A stretch of 64,000 bases of DNA from Batillaria attramentaria (GCA_018292915.2 JACVVK020000448.1:307001-371000); one strand, 5' to 3'. Shown: positions 1 to 9,975, counted from the stretch's first letter. The notes: generated by a model from the sequence alone, not told the origin. Made by a program: numbers and translations.

Positions 1-207
1 GGAGGTAAGAAAAATGTTATGACGGACTCAATAAAAGTTCAGTAACACGACTGTGAAATCCTGAAACTGACTAGATGTGCCCTCGACTGGTATAACACGA
101 GCATTCTGTGTCTACACTAACCATACACATGATCGTTGTTAGCAGGGAAAGTAGGTTTGCTAGATATACGATCTGTGAACGTATTCGATCTTGATATCTT
201 CTTTCAG
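1..207. other. Window-edge sequence upstream of the C1q-gene exon
   Basis: No complete gene is visible here. The window opens with GAG followed by GTAAGA, a near-perfect 5' splice site, so bases 1-4 may be the end of an upstream exon of the C1q-domain gene. This is only suggestive because the exon body lies outside the window. A pyrimidine tract and AG at 201-207 form the acceptor of the next exon. Confidence 0.35.
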
Positions 208-3200
208 ACTCCATCTGGCAGACAGTCAAGCTCCAAGTACCAGGACGGTCGCTTCTACCTCCAGCTTCCAAACCCGGTAGAGGGAGGTGAATATTCCTGC
301 ATCTTGCCCTCTACCGACCCGGCCACGAGTTGTCTGCCCGATGGATCCCTGCTGGAAGCGGCACTAGTGGTGGACGAGATGCAGGTGCGACTCACTCTAC
401 TGGAGGCCGAGAACAAAGACCTCAAGGCCGAGAACACAGACATGAAGGCCGCAGTCAAAGACCTCAAGGCCGAGAACACAGACATGAACGCCGCAGTCAA
501 AGACCTCAAGGCCGAGAACACAGACACGAAGGCCGCAGTCAAAGACCTCAAGGCCGAGAACACAGACATGAACGCCGCAGTCAAAGACCTCAAGGCCGAG
601 AACACAGACACGAAGGCCGCAGTCAAAGACCTCAAGGCCGAGAACACAGACATGAACGCCGCAGTCAAAGACCTCAAGGCCGAGAACACAGACACGAAGG
701 CCGCAGTCAAAGACGTCACAGCGCTCGTCAACATCAACACCGCTACACTTGGTGAGCGAAACAGCATCTTTATCCAGTGTGTATACAGTGGACACTAACG
801 ATGCTGACAATGTGAATGTTGTTTTTGTCAAAAATGTTTTTCTGGGCTTTAAATGATTGGATCAGTAGTAGTTGTAGTAGTAGAAGTAGTAGTAGTTGTT
901 GTTTTTGTTGTTGCTGTTGTTGTTTTCAATCCTATAGAAAGGGAAATTACAGTGCCACTTCCTTACAGTGAAGTAAAAGCAGAAATCACATGCACACATG
1001 CACGCCCCCCAATAATCCGTGAATATAAACCTGTGAAAAACAGATCAATCCCCAATTCAGTCCAACATGAACGATATTCATTTCTTTTTAGCCTGATAAC
1101 TCACGCATTCCCCCTGAACCTCGCTTTCGGCGGCGTTGCGCCATTTGGAATCAGATTTTAAGCCAATAGGAGAACGCTAGTTTTCGATGATATCCGCCGC
1201 TTCAAACATGAAATCAGAAAAAAACAACACGTAGCTGGATTTAAAAAAAAAAAAAAAAAAAAAAGTAAAAAGAAAATAATGGAAACGCACACATTCACCT
1301 GTGAGATGTCATTCGTCGCCTGGACAGATGTGGTTCATGTGAAGCTACAGAAATTCCATAGTTCTCTTGTAGTAGGAAAACTGTTGCGTGAAATAGCGGC
1401 AAATGAATTGAAAGCGAAAGTGCATGCGTGTTTTCCACATTTGGAGATTTTTGGACAGTTTTGGACACAACCCTTCAAAGGATACCAAAGTGCCTGGTAC
1501 CTTCAAACAAAATTCATCTGAAACTCTACAAACAAAATGGCCACCAGCCCAATATGTTGTTTCCATTACGACCTGCTGTAGTCGTTGTGTCATGTATGCA
1601 GCCCGCGCGCACACGTACGCAAACTCTCTGACATCAAGCATGCTGACATAAAGAAAGTACTGGAAACCCTTTCCGTGCCTCTATGCGCTCGCAAAACCCC
1701 GAACTGTTGTATTTTTCTCCTGCTATGTCGCTCTCTCGGTGCACTCGCAGAGAAGACACGGGATACAACAGGCTGGAACTCCAATACTTTATTAACAGAA
1801 GATGCGCAAGAACAAACTCATGAAAGAGGAAGAACCCAGAACGCTGTGCAGTGCTGCTTATATACTAACAGGTCAGATCTAGAACATTCTGTAACATACT
1901 GGCAAGTACGGAATCTTTCCAAGGTTACGTAATCTACTGACGTTACTGCACTCGCATGTTCTGGGATGGTCTAGAAATTTCCATCGAAATGCAGTGACTT
2001 TTCGCGATCTCTACAACACCTCCCTACCAAAATTGTTGTTTCACAACAAACTTCAACAACAAAGTCTGTCTCTGGGTTTTGGTGTTCTTTTGGATCGTCT
2101 GGGGTTGTCTGGACCATACTCTGGAAGAGGTGGCTTGGTCCTGGGCAGTCGTGGTCTGCTCTGGTTCTGTGTCGGTGGCACATTCTCCAGAATCTCCATC
2201 GGATGGTCGATCGGGAGCTCAGAGGCATCTGCTGAATCACCAGGTTCGCTGTCCTCTTCAGAAGCGTAACGTGGGCGCAACTGTTCCCAGTGTCGTCTCC
2301 AAACTGGGCCACGAGGAACTACCTTGACGTTGAAGCAGCGAGTACCCGTAGACTTCTTGACCACTGCTGGTACCCATCTGGGCTGCTTGGCATGGTGAGG
2401 TCCATAGTACAGTGCGTATACTGGATCTCCAGCCTTGTACTGCCTGGTCACCTTGGCGACACCTCCAGAGTCTGGAGTCACCTGAGTTTTAGATGCCTCC
2501 TTGGATTGCTTGCCCTGAGCTATGTGTGCTGGCGAGGGAAGCAAAGTGTCGATCCTTGTCCGAATCTGCCTGGACATCAAGAGTTCACTCGGAGAGAATC
2601 CGCAGGATGTCGGCATTCTCCGGTATTGCATAAGAAACTCTTGAAGTGCTCGCTTCGGGGGCAGAGAAGACTTCCTGAGAGCTTGCTTGAAAGTCTGCAC
2701 CAGCCGTTCTGCAGCTCCATTGGTAGCAGGATGATAGGGCGCTCCTGTCAGGTGCGTGATCCCACGTTCCTTGCACCAGCTCTGGAACTCTTCAGAAACA
2801 AAGGTGGTTGCATTGTCGGAGACCAACGTGTGTGGGTATCCGAAGTGAGCGAAGTCTTCTTCCAGCAGGTCTAGAGTAGCTCTAGTGGACGTGGATGACG
2901 TTGGGTGGATGCATGGGTACTTTGAGTAAGCATCCGTGATCACCAGCCAGTTGGTGCCCATGAAGTTGATGGCGTGGTCCAAGTGAACTCGGCTCCATGG
3001 CTTCTCTGGTAACATCCAGGGATGAACTGGCGGTTTGGATGGCTTGTTTTGATGTTCGCCGCATGAGTCACATCGTCGACTCGTCATCTCTATTGCAGCG
3101 TCGATACCGGGCCAGTATACTGCAGTTCTTGCCAACTGCTTCATGCGTTCCATGCCGAAGTGTCCGATGTGCAGAAGATCAAGGATCTTGGGCTGCAGGC

Positions 3201-6200
3201 TTTGTGGAATCACAACTCTTGTACCATAGATGAGGCATCCGTTGCAGATACTGAGAGAATCAGACAACTTCTGGAACTTTCTGACTTCTTCGTTGATCTC
3301 AGCGTGCTTCAGCGGCCACCCTTCGCGCACGTAGCGCATCACTGTAGCTATCACTGGATCTTTGCCTGACTCTTGACGAAGGATGTTGGCGTCGAAAGGT
3401 TTGACTTGAAGACTGAGAACTCGGATGGCGCACACCATGTCCGTGTCTTCCCCACTCTCCTCCCTGTCAAAGTCGATGTCGTCTCCAGAAGGCAAGCGAC
3501 TGAGGGCATCTGCATTGCCGTGATCTGCAGTTTTCCGGTACTCGATCGTGTAGTCGAACTGGTTCAGCCATAGGGCCCACCGAGCTAGTCTGTTAGCTGC
3601 AAGAAGTGGTGTCCCTTTCTTTGGTCCGAACAGCGCCGTCAGGGGCTTGTGATCAGTCACCAGTATGAACTGTCGTCCGTACAGATACTGGTAGAATTTC
3701 CGCAAACCATAGATGATGGCTAGGGCTTCTTTGTGGATTTGGCTGTAGTTTCTTTCTGCAGCTGTAAGAGTCTTGGACACATTGGCAATTGGGCGCTCGC
3801 TTCCATCCGGATAGCGATGAAACAGTACTGCTCCAATTCCAACGTTGGATGCGTCACAAGCCAGCCCCACAGGCTTTTCTGGGTCGAAGTGTACAAGGAC
3901 TTGATCAGAGGAAAGCACATTCTTCAGTTGTTCAAAAGCTGCTTGTTCCTCTTCTCCCCACTTCCAGGGACTTGCCTTCTTTGTCCGGCGGTAGAGCGGC
4001 TCTGCCATAGTAGCCAGGTTTGGGATGAATTTCCCGTAGAATTGTACTGAGCCCAGAAAAGACTTCAAGCTTGAGACATCCGTAGGTGGTGGCATCTTCA
4101 AGACTGCCTCGACTTTGGATCCTTTGGAGATTCCTTCAGCCGATAGAGTGTGTCCAAGGTATTCCACACTGGGTTGAGCAAACAGGCATTTTTCACGACG
4201 GCATCTGAGTCCTTTGTCGTTCAGACGCGTGAGTAGTCGTTCCAGATTGCTCAGATGATCTTTGGCATCCTTCCCGCTGGTGAGTATGTCGTCTTGGAAG
4301 ACGGCAACTCCAGGCAGATCACTGGTGAGATTTTCCATGATCTCCTGAAAATAACCAGGTGCTGACTTGATTCCGAAAGGTAGTCGTTGTTGCAGAAGTA
4401 CCCCACGGTGAGTGCTGAGGGCTAGTCTGCGCTGACTTTCTGGTGCCAGCTTGATCTGGTTGTAGGCATCAGCGAGGTCGATCTTTGTGTAACCGAATCC
4501 TCCTCCCAGCTTTTGCATCAGTTCCTCTGGGAGAGGCATTGGGTGACGGTGATCAGCAAGTTGATCGTTGATCCCAACTGAGTAGTCACCACAGATCCGC
4601 AGTTTTGGCTTCAGGGCGCCTGCACTGTTTGTCTTACGAATTGGAACAACTGGTGTTCCATAGTCGTTGAATTGGACTGGCTTCCAGACTCCTTTGGCGA
4701 TGCCTTCTTCGTAGCCTTTCGTCAGGTCATCACGAAGAGCGAACGGAACCGGCCTTGCCTTGTGAAAAACCGGCTTCGCGTCGGACTTGAACTTTACTTC
4801 CAGCTCAAAATCCTTCAGACATCCCAATTCTTCCTTGAAGAGATCTGGGAACTTGTCGCAGAGAGTGTGGCAATCCTTTTGAAGAGAAGCATAAGTTGTG
4901 CTGGAGGTCTTCGGATGCGATTCTTTTGCACCCTCGCTCTTGACTTGACTCTCTATGCTCTTCAGTCCAAGGGCATTGTCCACTGAAATTCCCAGAGCCA
5001 GGATCGCGTTTCGTCCAAGTAGGTTGAGATCAGGGATCTTGGTGACGATGTAGGGAATGGAGCTCTGTTTACCAGTCACTGGGTCCTTAGTCTGGCCCAT
5101 GAAGGTGCCCAACACGGGTAGGTCATGCTTGCTGGCAGACTCGTAGCGATGTGTGACGTCATCCAGCTTCGGTTTTCCCAGTTGTTTCCAGACTGGCACA
5201 GAAACAAAATTTCCTGTGGTTGCAGTGTCCAGCTCCATCGTGAACTGTTGATCCTGGATTGTGACTGGAACGTCCAACCTAGGAGTATCTTGGGGAACTT
5301 CGCCGAGGATGGCTTTGACGAGCTCTGCTTTTGTGATACTTTTCACTGAAGATTTCGCAGAATGTCGTCCCCCTTGTTGCTGTTGATGCAGTTTTTTCCT
5401 GCAGACAGCCTCCAAATGTCCTGTCTTCTGACAGTAGTTGCATTTGGAGTCTTTGTAGTAGCAGTCTGTTGCTTTGTGAGCCTTTCCACACCTGTAGCAC
5501 TTTGCTGAATTGCTGGTCGTGGAGTTAGACTGCTGGTGGTTCTTTGGTTGACCCCCTTTGTTGTTCGCCTTGACTTTGTTGACCGGCCTAGGCTTGGAAC
5601 CGTAGACAGTTTCCTTGGCCACCTTTGCCGCGTCTTCAGTCTCTATGGCGATCTTGACAGCCTTGGCAAAATCCAACTCGGTATCCTTGACCTTGAAAAG
5701 AGCCTTCAAGACAGCTTCGTTGTTGACAGAACATATGAATCTCTGCCTAAGAGCTTCATCTTGTGGATCTTGGATCGAAGGAAAGTCACAGGTAGCCGCG
5801 TCTTGACGTATACGGGCTGCCAGCTCCTGGAGTGTTTCGCCTGGCTTCCGTTCCATGTTGCTCCAGAACTTGAAACGTTCTCGCACTATGAACAGTTTTG
5901 GGTCAAATTGTTCTTTCATGAACTCGACGATTTGGTCCATCGTCAGATCGTTGATGTTCATTCTTGGATTCTGTTGAGCAGCCAGATTTGCCAGTTGCTT
6001 GTAGACAGCCGGAGTCTGATTAGTGAGGAAGACTTGAGCCTTGCGGTCGTCAGGAACGGCGTTGGCGACAAGAAATGTGCAGAATCTTGACCAGTAGTCA
6101 GGCCACAGTTCTGAAGTGGAATCAAAGGCAGCGAAAGGTGGAATAGCGGCGGTCGAAACAGTAGAAGTGTGAGGACGGGTACTTGCGCTGGAATCCCCAG

Positions 6201-6955
6201 TCGGTGTCTGAACTTGAATCATCTTCATCAACGCACCCATCTGCTCTCTTTGGACTGCTAATTCTTCTTCATGCTGCTTTGCTTGAATTCTCATCTGTTC
6301 CTTCATCTGTTCCTTCTGCTGTTCCATTTGTTCCTTCTGCTGTTCCATTTGTTCCGTCTGCTGTTCCATCTGAATCTTCATCTGTTCCTTCTGAATCTTC
6401 ATCTGTTCCTTCTGCTGTTCCATTTGAATCTTCATCTGTTCCTTCTGCTGTTCTAATTGCTCTCTAAGCAATTTTATCAGCTCCGCTGTCTCTGCCATGG
6501 TCAGTCGTCAATTTTCGCTGCTGCAACAGTTGAAGGGGTGCAACTTCTGTAGTTGGAGTTTCTTGAGTACTGGAGAGTACTGTCCCTTCGTAGGTAGATC
6601 AATGTCGAATCCTGTCGGCGACGCCAAATATTTCTGTTGTATTTTTCTCCTGCTATGTCGCTCTCTCGGTGCACTCGCAGAGAAGACACGGGATACAACA
6701 GGCTGGAACTCCAATACTTTATTAACAGAAGATGCGCAAGAACAAACTCATGAAAGAGGAAGAACCCAGAACGCTGTGCAGTGCTGCTTATATACTAACA
6801 GGTCAGATCTAGAACATTCTGTAACATACTGGCAAGTACGGAATCTTTCCAAGGTTACGTAATCTACTGACGTTACTGCACTCGCATGTTCTGGGATGGT
6901 CTAGAAATTTCCATCGAAATGCAGTGACTTTTCGCGATCTCTACAACACGAACAC

Positions 6956-6995
<40 letters not shown>

Positions 6996-7056
6996 AATTG
7001 TTCAGACATATTGTCCATAACAATGGAGTGAGCAAGAAACAGTTAAAAAGCGCGCG

Positions 7057-7109
<53 letters not shown>

Positions 7110-8783
7110 CTGTCACCCATCATGGTCAGTCACATGTGGTTTCATGCTCGTTGTAACGGGACTTGTCTCTTGTCGTCTACCGCCCTCACGCCAGTGGGAA
7201 ATGGTTGGGGCAAGTTGTAACGGGGCCCATCAGTGTGCCGTTAGCTATTACGTGGCCAATACCCGAACAACCAGTGACCGCCGAATTCACAAGAGGGTGC
7301 GAACTCGACGAGCTGTCTGGCTGAGTCGATCGCTCGACTGAGTGTGATGCAACGTGCCGTCATGTTGCGCTGGCTAGCCTCGACCGCTCTCCGCAGTGTG
7401 ATGCAATATGACGGCACGTTGCGCCGTCTCTCGGGCGGACTGCTGGCCGCGAGGTTGTGCATAATAGTGCTGTCTAGTCACCAGTAGTGCTGTCTTGTGC
7501 TGTCTTGTGCTGTGACGATTTTGATTCAGGGTGTGATTCGAGTTATATTACGGCCCTGTGCGGGCTGATAATATACAGGTAAGTAAACTGAGCGAGTTCC
7601 TGCCAAAAGAAAGCAGCTGTAAGTACAGGACAGGTCCCAATACCTTCAAGATGATCTGATGCATTTTATCTGTTGTTTTTTGGTTTTGTTTTTTTTTAGT
7701 AACACATTTCGTAACGCGCAAGCGTGTCCCACGGTTTTGACTCTTTTTTTTCCGGTTTTGGCCCATTACACAAAAATCAGGCAAGATTAACGCTTCCTTG
7801 ACAGCTTTTACTGCTGTAAACACGAGTAGCGAGATTTAAAAAAAAAAAGATCTTTTGCATTTTCGGGTCCTTAAATAACTCATATAATTTCTGTGAAAGT
7901 TTTAAGGGTGAATATAGTTTACAAACATACTATCACGCCATACTGGCATGACTCGTTCCCGGCCACGTCACACTGTATCAGCCATTCAGTACTCAACATG
8001 GCTCGTTCCCGGCCACGTCACACTGTATCAGCCATTCAGTACTCAACATGGCCGCTTTTCAAGAGTAAGATTTCTGCATATCTGAGGTCTGCACCATGGT
8101 GCAGGAATAATTTTTATACCAAAAGAATTTTTTTCTGCACTCATCAGTGATATTAAACACCCCATATGCCGGAAATCACTTAGCCGCGACTTAGTCTTTG
8201 TGGCTTAGTGCGCGGCTTTTAGCCCTAAAAACTCACTCACTCACCCAACCCCCCCCCCCCCCCCTAGTGGGAGTCCATCACATATGCCAATACCAATACG
8301 ATACAATATGCACGTTTTACCCACAGAAAATCACTTTTTCTTTTTTTCTTTTCTTTTATTTTTACAGACTCTCTCCTCTTCACAGTTGCCTTCACGGCCA
8401 CTCTTCAGGGAGGAGGACCTGTGACCATCGGCAACAGCTCGCCCATCAAGTTCGACAAAGTGGTGACCAACATCGGCAACGCTTACAACTCACACACTGG
8501 TGTCTTCACCGCTCCAGTGTCAGGCACCTACGGCTTCTTCCTGTCCTTGAAAGGAGCCAACATTCCCAGTCCGGTGAAGATCGAAATATACACATCCAAT
8601 AAAATTCTAGCGGCCACAGAAGCGTCGTCAAATTGGAAAGATAACTATGACAAAGGGGTGTGCTTTGCCACCACCCATCTGACTCTGGGGGACACGGTTT
8701 ATGCGAGGCGTTTCTATGGTGGTATAATCATAGACAAATGGCTCATGACATCCTTCTCTGGCTTCCTGATTAGAGCTGATTAG
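208..8783 (+). CDS. Ig-like / coiled-coil / C1q-domain secreted immune protein (QREP-like), 3' exons
   Basis: Two exons, 208-751 and 8368-8783, join in phase 1 (G|AC) and encode 319 residues plus TAG. The first starts after a TTTCAG acceptor in phase 0 and encodes the end of an Ig-like domain (GGEYSC matches the Y-x-C of the F strand). It continues with a charged coiled coil made of seven 14-residue units (421-714). The second exon encodes a complete globular C1q domain of about 130 residues with FTAPVSGTYGFFLS and a C-terminal GFLIRAD. C1q-domain proteins are secreted soluble recognition molecules, and in gastropods the Ig + C1q combination (QREP) belongs to the VIgL family with FREPs and CREPs. 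The signal peptide and the first part of the Ig domain must lie upstream of the window. The intron is filled by an antisense LTR retrotransposon. A C1q-only product from a gene without a real Ig domain is the main alternative. An AATAAA lies at 9662. Confidence 0.8.
421..714 (+). repeat. 42-bp in-frame coding minisatellite (14-residue coiled-coil unit)
   Basis: Seven tandem copies of a 42-bp unit encode LKAENTDxxAAVKD, two heptads each. Copies alternate between Met-Asn and Thr-Lys at the variable positions, making an 84-bp higher-order dimer after a first Met-Lys copy. The array gives stop-free reading in several frames, which explains overlapping spurious ORFs on both strands. Confidence 0.95.
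853..1529. other. Intronic sequence with low-complexity runs
   Basis: Part of the C1q-gene intron. It starts with a GTA/GTT-rich trinucleotide run (865-925) and contains a poly(A) tract at about 1243-1264. I see no coding exon or RNA gene in it. Confidence 0.6.
1530..1704 (+). repeat. Interspersed repeat F, interrupted by the LTR element
   Basis: This stretch matches 26110-26307 closely (shared ATGGCCACCAGCCCAATATG, then the CATCAAGCATGCTGACATAA block). Here the repeat stops at the LTR element's target duplication and resumes at 6949 with CGAACACATGAG. The 26 kb copy reads CCCAAACACATGAGG without interruption. Confidence 0.85.
1705..2018 (-). repeat. 3' LTR of the Ty3/Gypsy element
   Basis: 314 bp. 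In element sense it contains TATATAAG (plus coordinates about 1858-1865) followed by AATAAA (1788-1793), a plausible promoter and polyadenylation signal. It starts TGTTGTAGAGATCGCG and ends CAACA, and is identical to 6635-6948. Confidence 0.95.
2019..2028 (-). other. Polypurine tract of the LTR element
   Basis: Minus-strand sequence GGTAGGGAGG lies directly against the inner end of the 3' LTR, the expected place for the plus-strand primer of reverse transcription. Confidence 0.8.
2053..6498 (-). CDS. gag-pol: Fused Gag-Pol polyprotein of the Ty3/Gypsy element
   Basis: A single 1481-residue frame with no internal stop. Residues 1-90 are a Gln/Glu/Met/Lys-rich coiled coil; about 115-310 resembles a Gag capsid. 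Two zinc knuckles lie near 334-363: the first is CX2CX3HX4C, one residue shorter than usual, and the second is canonical CX2CX4HX4C. An aspartic-protease-like site follows near 423 as LDTATTG, not the common DSG/DTG. Reverse transcriptase carries FQDD near 733, RNase H has DAS near 881, and integrase has an HHCC finger at about 1110-1147 and D,D35E near 1172, 1226 and 1262. The product would assemble cytoplasmic particles, copy the RNA and integrate the cDNA. There is no envelope frame. Gag and Pol are in one frame with no frameshift site, so Gag/Pol stoichiometry must be set by other means. Confidence 0.95.
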   Translation of the reverse strand: MAETAELIKLLREQLEQQKEQMKIQMEQQKEQMKIQKEQMKIQMEQQTEQMEQQKEQMEQQKEQMKEQMRIQAKQHEEELAVQREQMGALMKMIQVQTPTGDSSASTRPHTSTVSTAAIPPFAAFDSTSELWPDYWSRFCTFLVANAVPDDRKAQVFLTNQTPAVYKQLANLAAQQNPRMNINDLTMDQIVEFMKEQFDPKLFIVRERFKFWSNMERKPGETLQELAARIRQDAATCDFPSIQDPQDEALRQRFICSVNNEAVLKALFKVKDTELDFAKAVKIAIETEDAAKVAKETVYGSKPRPVNKVKANNKGGQPKNHQQSNSTTSNSAKCYRCGKAHKATDCYYKDSKCNYCQKTGHLEAVCRKKLHQQQQGGRHSAKSSVKSITKAELVKAILGEVPQDTPRLDVPVTIQDQQFTMELDTATTGNFVSVPVWKQLGKPKLDDVTHRYESASKHDLPVLGTFMGQTKDPVTGKQSSIPYIVTKIPDLNLLGRNAILALGISVDNALGLKSIESQVKSEGAKESHPKTSSTTYASLQKDCHTLCDKFPDLFKEELGCLKDFELEVKFKSDAKPVFHKARPVPFALRDDLTKGYEEGIAKGVWKPVQFNDYGTPVVPIRKTNSAGALKPKLRICGDYSVGINDQLADHRHPMPLPEELMQKLGGGFGYTKIDLADAYNQIKLAPESQRRLALSTHRGVLLQQRLPFGIKSAPGYFQEIMENLTSDLPGVAVFQDDILTSGKDAKDHLSNLERLLTRLNDKGLRCRREKCLFAQPSVEYLGHTLSAEGISKGSKVEAVLKMPPPTDVSSLKSFLGSVQFYGKFIPNLATMAEPLYRRTKKASPWKWGEEEQAAFEQLKNVLSSDQVLVHFDPEKPVGLACDASNVGIGAVLFHRYPDGSERPIANVSKTLTAAERNYSQIHKEALAIIYGLRKFYQYLYGRQFILVTDHKPLTALFGPKKGTPLLAANRLARWALWLNQFDYTIEYRKTADHGNADALSRLPSGDDIDFDREESGEDTDMVCAIRVLSLQVKPFDANILRQESGKDPVIATVMRYVREGWPLKHAEINEEVRKFQKLSDSLSICNGCLIYGTRVVIPQSLQPKILDLLHIGHFGMERMKQLARTAVYWPGIDAAIEMTSRRCDSCGEHQNKPSKPPVHPWMLPEKPWSRVHLDHAINFMGTNWLVITDAYSKYPCIHPTSSTSTRATLDLLEEDFAHFGYPHTLVSDNATTFVSEEFQSWCKERGITHLTGAPYHPATNGAAERLVQTFKQALRKSSLPPKRALQEFLMQYRRMPTSCGFSPSELLMSRQIRTRIDTLLPSPAHIAQGKQSKEASKTQVTPDSGGVAKVTRQYKAGDPVYALYYGPHHAKQPRWVPAVVKKSTGTRCFNVKVVPRGPVWRRHWEQLRPRYASEEDSEPGDSADASELPIDHPMEILENVPPTQNQSRPRLPRTKPPLPEYGPDNPRRSKRTPKPRDRLCC
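6605..6626 (-). other. Primer binding site, 22-nt tRNA 3'-end complement
   Basis: The plus strand reads TCGAATCCTGTCGGCGACGC then CA, the layout of a tRNA T-loop, acceptor stem and CCA end. It lies 8 bp inside the 5' LTR, so the minus-strand element transcript carries the complement (TGGCGTCGCC...). The T-arm resembles serine-type tRNAs, but I cannot name the isoacceptor with certainty. Confidence 0.8.
6635..6948 (-). repeat. 5' LTR of the Ty3/Gypsy element
   Basis: 314 bp, identical to 1705-2018, followed by the target duplication CGAAC at 6949-6953. Confidence 0.95.
6959..7108. repeat. (GA)n, (CG)n and (CA)n microsatellites
   Basis: (GA)n at about 6959-6990, then GC alternation at 7051-7065 passing directly into (CA)n up to about 7108. 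The CG-to-CA run is pure purine-pyrimidine alternation with Z-DNA potential. Confidence 0.9.
7109..7690. other. Intronic sequence with an imperfect inverted repeat
   Basis: No coding signal. Bases 7349-7368 and 7403-7422 are inverted copies (GCAACGTGCCGTCATGTTGC against GCAATATGACGGCACGTTGC) separated by 34 bp, able to form a 20-bp stem with one mismatch. Both arms are preceded by AGTGTGAT. Confidence 0.55.
7691..7830. repeat. Interspersed repeat A
   Basis: Similar to 33005-33240 and 60565-60785: each has a TTTGACTC then TTTTTCCGGTTTTGGCCC core, a CAGGCAAGA/CCGGCAAGA block and a TACTGC-GCAAACACG block. The type of element is unknown. Confidence 0.75.
7946..8051 (+). repeat. Two-copy tandem duplication of about 52 bp
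   Basis: CTCGTTCCCGGCCACGTCAC and the following TGTATCAGCCATTCAGTACT occur twice in succession in the C1q-gene intron. Confidence 0.9.
8173..8246 (+). repeat. Interspersed repeat D (partial)
   Basis: The TTAGTCTTTGTGGCTTAGTG / GCGGCTTTTAGCCCTAAAAA / CTCACTCACTCACCC block matches 36434-36563 and, more loosely, 36006-36101. Confidence 0.75.
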
Positions 8784-9808
8784 CCTGTGACAAACTGGAC
8801 GATCATGCTGACAACACCTGTCCCTGTGTAAGACCGACGCGCCCTGTGTAACATTGTCCGCATGGAGCGGTACTCTCCAGAACAGTGAATAGCAACCTCT
8901 GACATTTCGTCATCCACACGACTTTCATAACTATCTATCTATGGGAATTCTTACTCATCATCTACGTCAGTTTCGAACGCAAGTTGACATGGCATTTACA
9001 ACCTGAACAGTATAAAGGCACAAAACAAAACTGCATTAATAATAACGATAAAATGGGTATTTAAGGAATGCCCTCCCTCCTGCGCCTTACAATCAACACA
9101 CACTTACTCGTCCAGAAACACACGCAACATGCCTCCACACATACATTTAACTACAAATACATGGCCTCCCCTGCCCCCGGCTTGCACACGCACACACGCG
9201 CGCGCGCACACGCACACGCACACGCACACACACACACACACACGCGCGCGCGCGACCAGCAACGTGACGGTGTGGCAACAGCTATTGGTTGAGGGCAGTG
9301 AAGAGGTGGGTCAGTTTTCAGATTACTTTGTGTCTGCATAATTATCTGCCTGATGCTGGGAGATGATTCCAACAATTCTGTCTCATAAACATCTCCGGTA
9401 ACATGGGTACACGTAGTCAGTACGCTTCGGCTCACTCTCTGTAGTATAGCTTTGTTTGAAAATTAATAACTCTACTAATTGTTTTGTTTGCTTCTTTTCT
9501 TGTGTTTGTGTTTCTGTTGCATCATTCAACTTTTACCATTTCTGGCAAGCATCTTGCGCAGCGTTACAAGTTCGTATATATTTCTTTGTGTAGTGCGTGT
9601 ATCCTCGTCAGCAGGTTAGACGATTGCTGACTGACGGGGAAAAGTGCTACATGTAGAAGGAAATAAACACTGCCAAGATATCTCATTGTTTGTTATCAAT
9701 TGTTTATGTTTGTAGCTCACTGTGGAAGGGTTGACAATAACGCAGCTTGTAACCTTGGTCTGTATACAGTACGTTTGCAATGTGTGATGCAGGTGGTCGT
9801 GTTAGTGC

Positions 9809-9868
<60 letters not shown>

Positions 9869-9975
9869 AGAGAGAGAGAGACACACACACACACACAGAG
9901 CCGGACACTGAGAGTTAAATATCTAAACAGGACTGCTAACCACGCAGCTTTTCGTTCTGCAATCTAGAGTGAGTC

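Larger units (their letters stand above)
1705..6948 (-). mobile_element. Complete Ty3/Gypsy-type LTR retrotransposon, recent insertion
   Basis: A 5244-bp element with two 314-bp LTRs that I find identical base for base, both with TGTTG...CAACA ends. It is flanked by the 5-bp target duplication CGAAC (1700-1704 and 6949-6953). Transcription would run on the minus strand, antisense to the C1q-domain gene whose intron it occupies. It has a primer binding site (6605-6626), a polypurine tract (2019-2028) and one uninterrupted Gag-Pol frame. Domain order protease-RT-RNase H-integrase is that of Metaviridae (Ty3/Gypsy); the sequence resembles the K02A2.6-like elements common in invertebrates, but I cannot fix the clade. 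Identical LTRs and an open frame imply recent, possibly polymorphic, insertion. Confidence 0.96.

Noticed and set aside
255..831. Long ORFs in other frames and on the minus strand over the C1q coiled coil
   Set aside because: They are shadows of the stop-free 42-bp repeat; splice phases support only the frame that joins the C1q exon.
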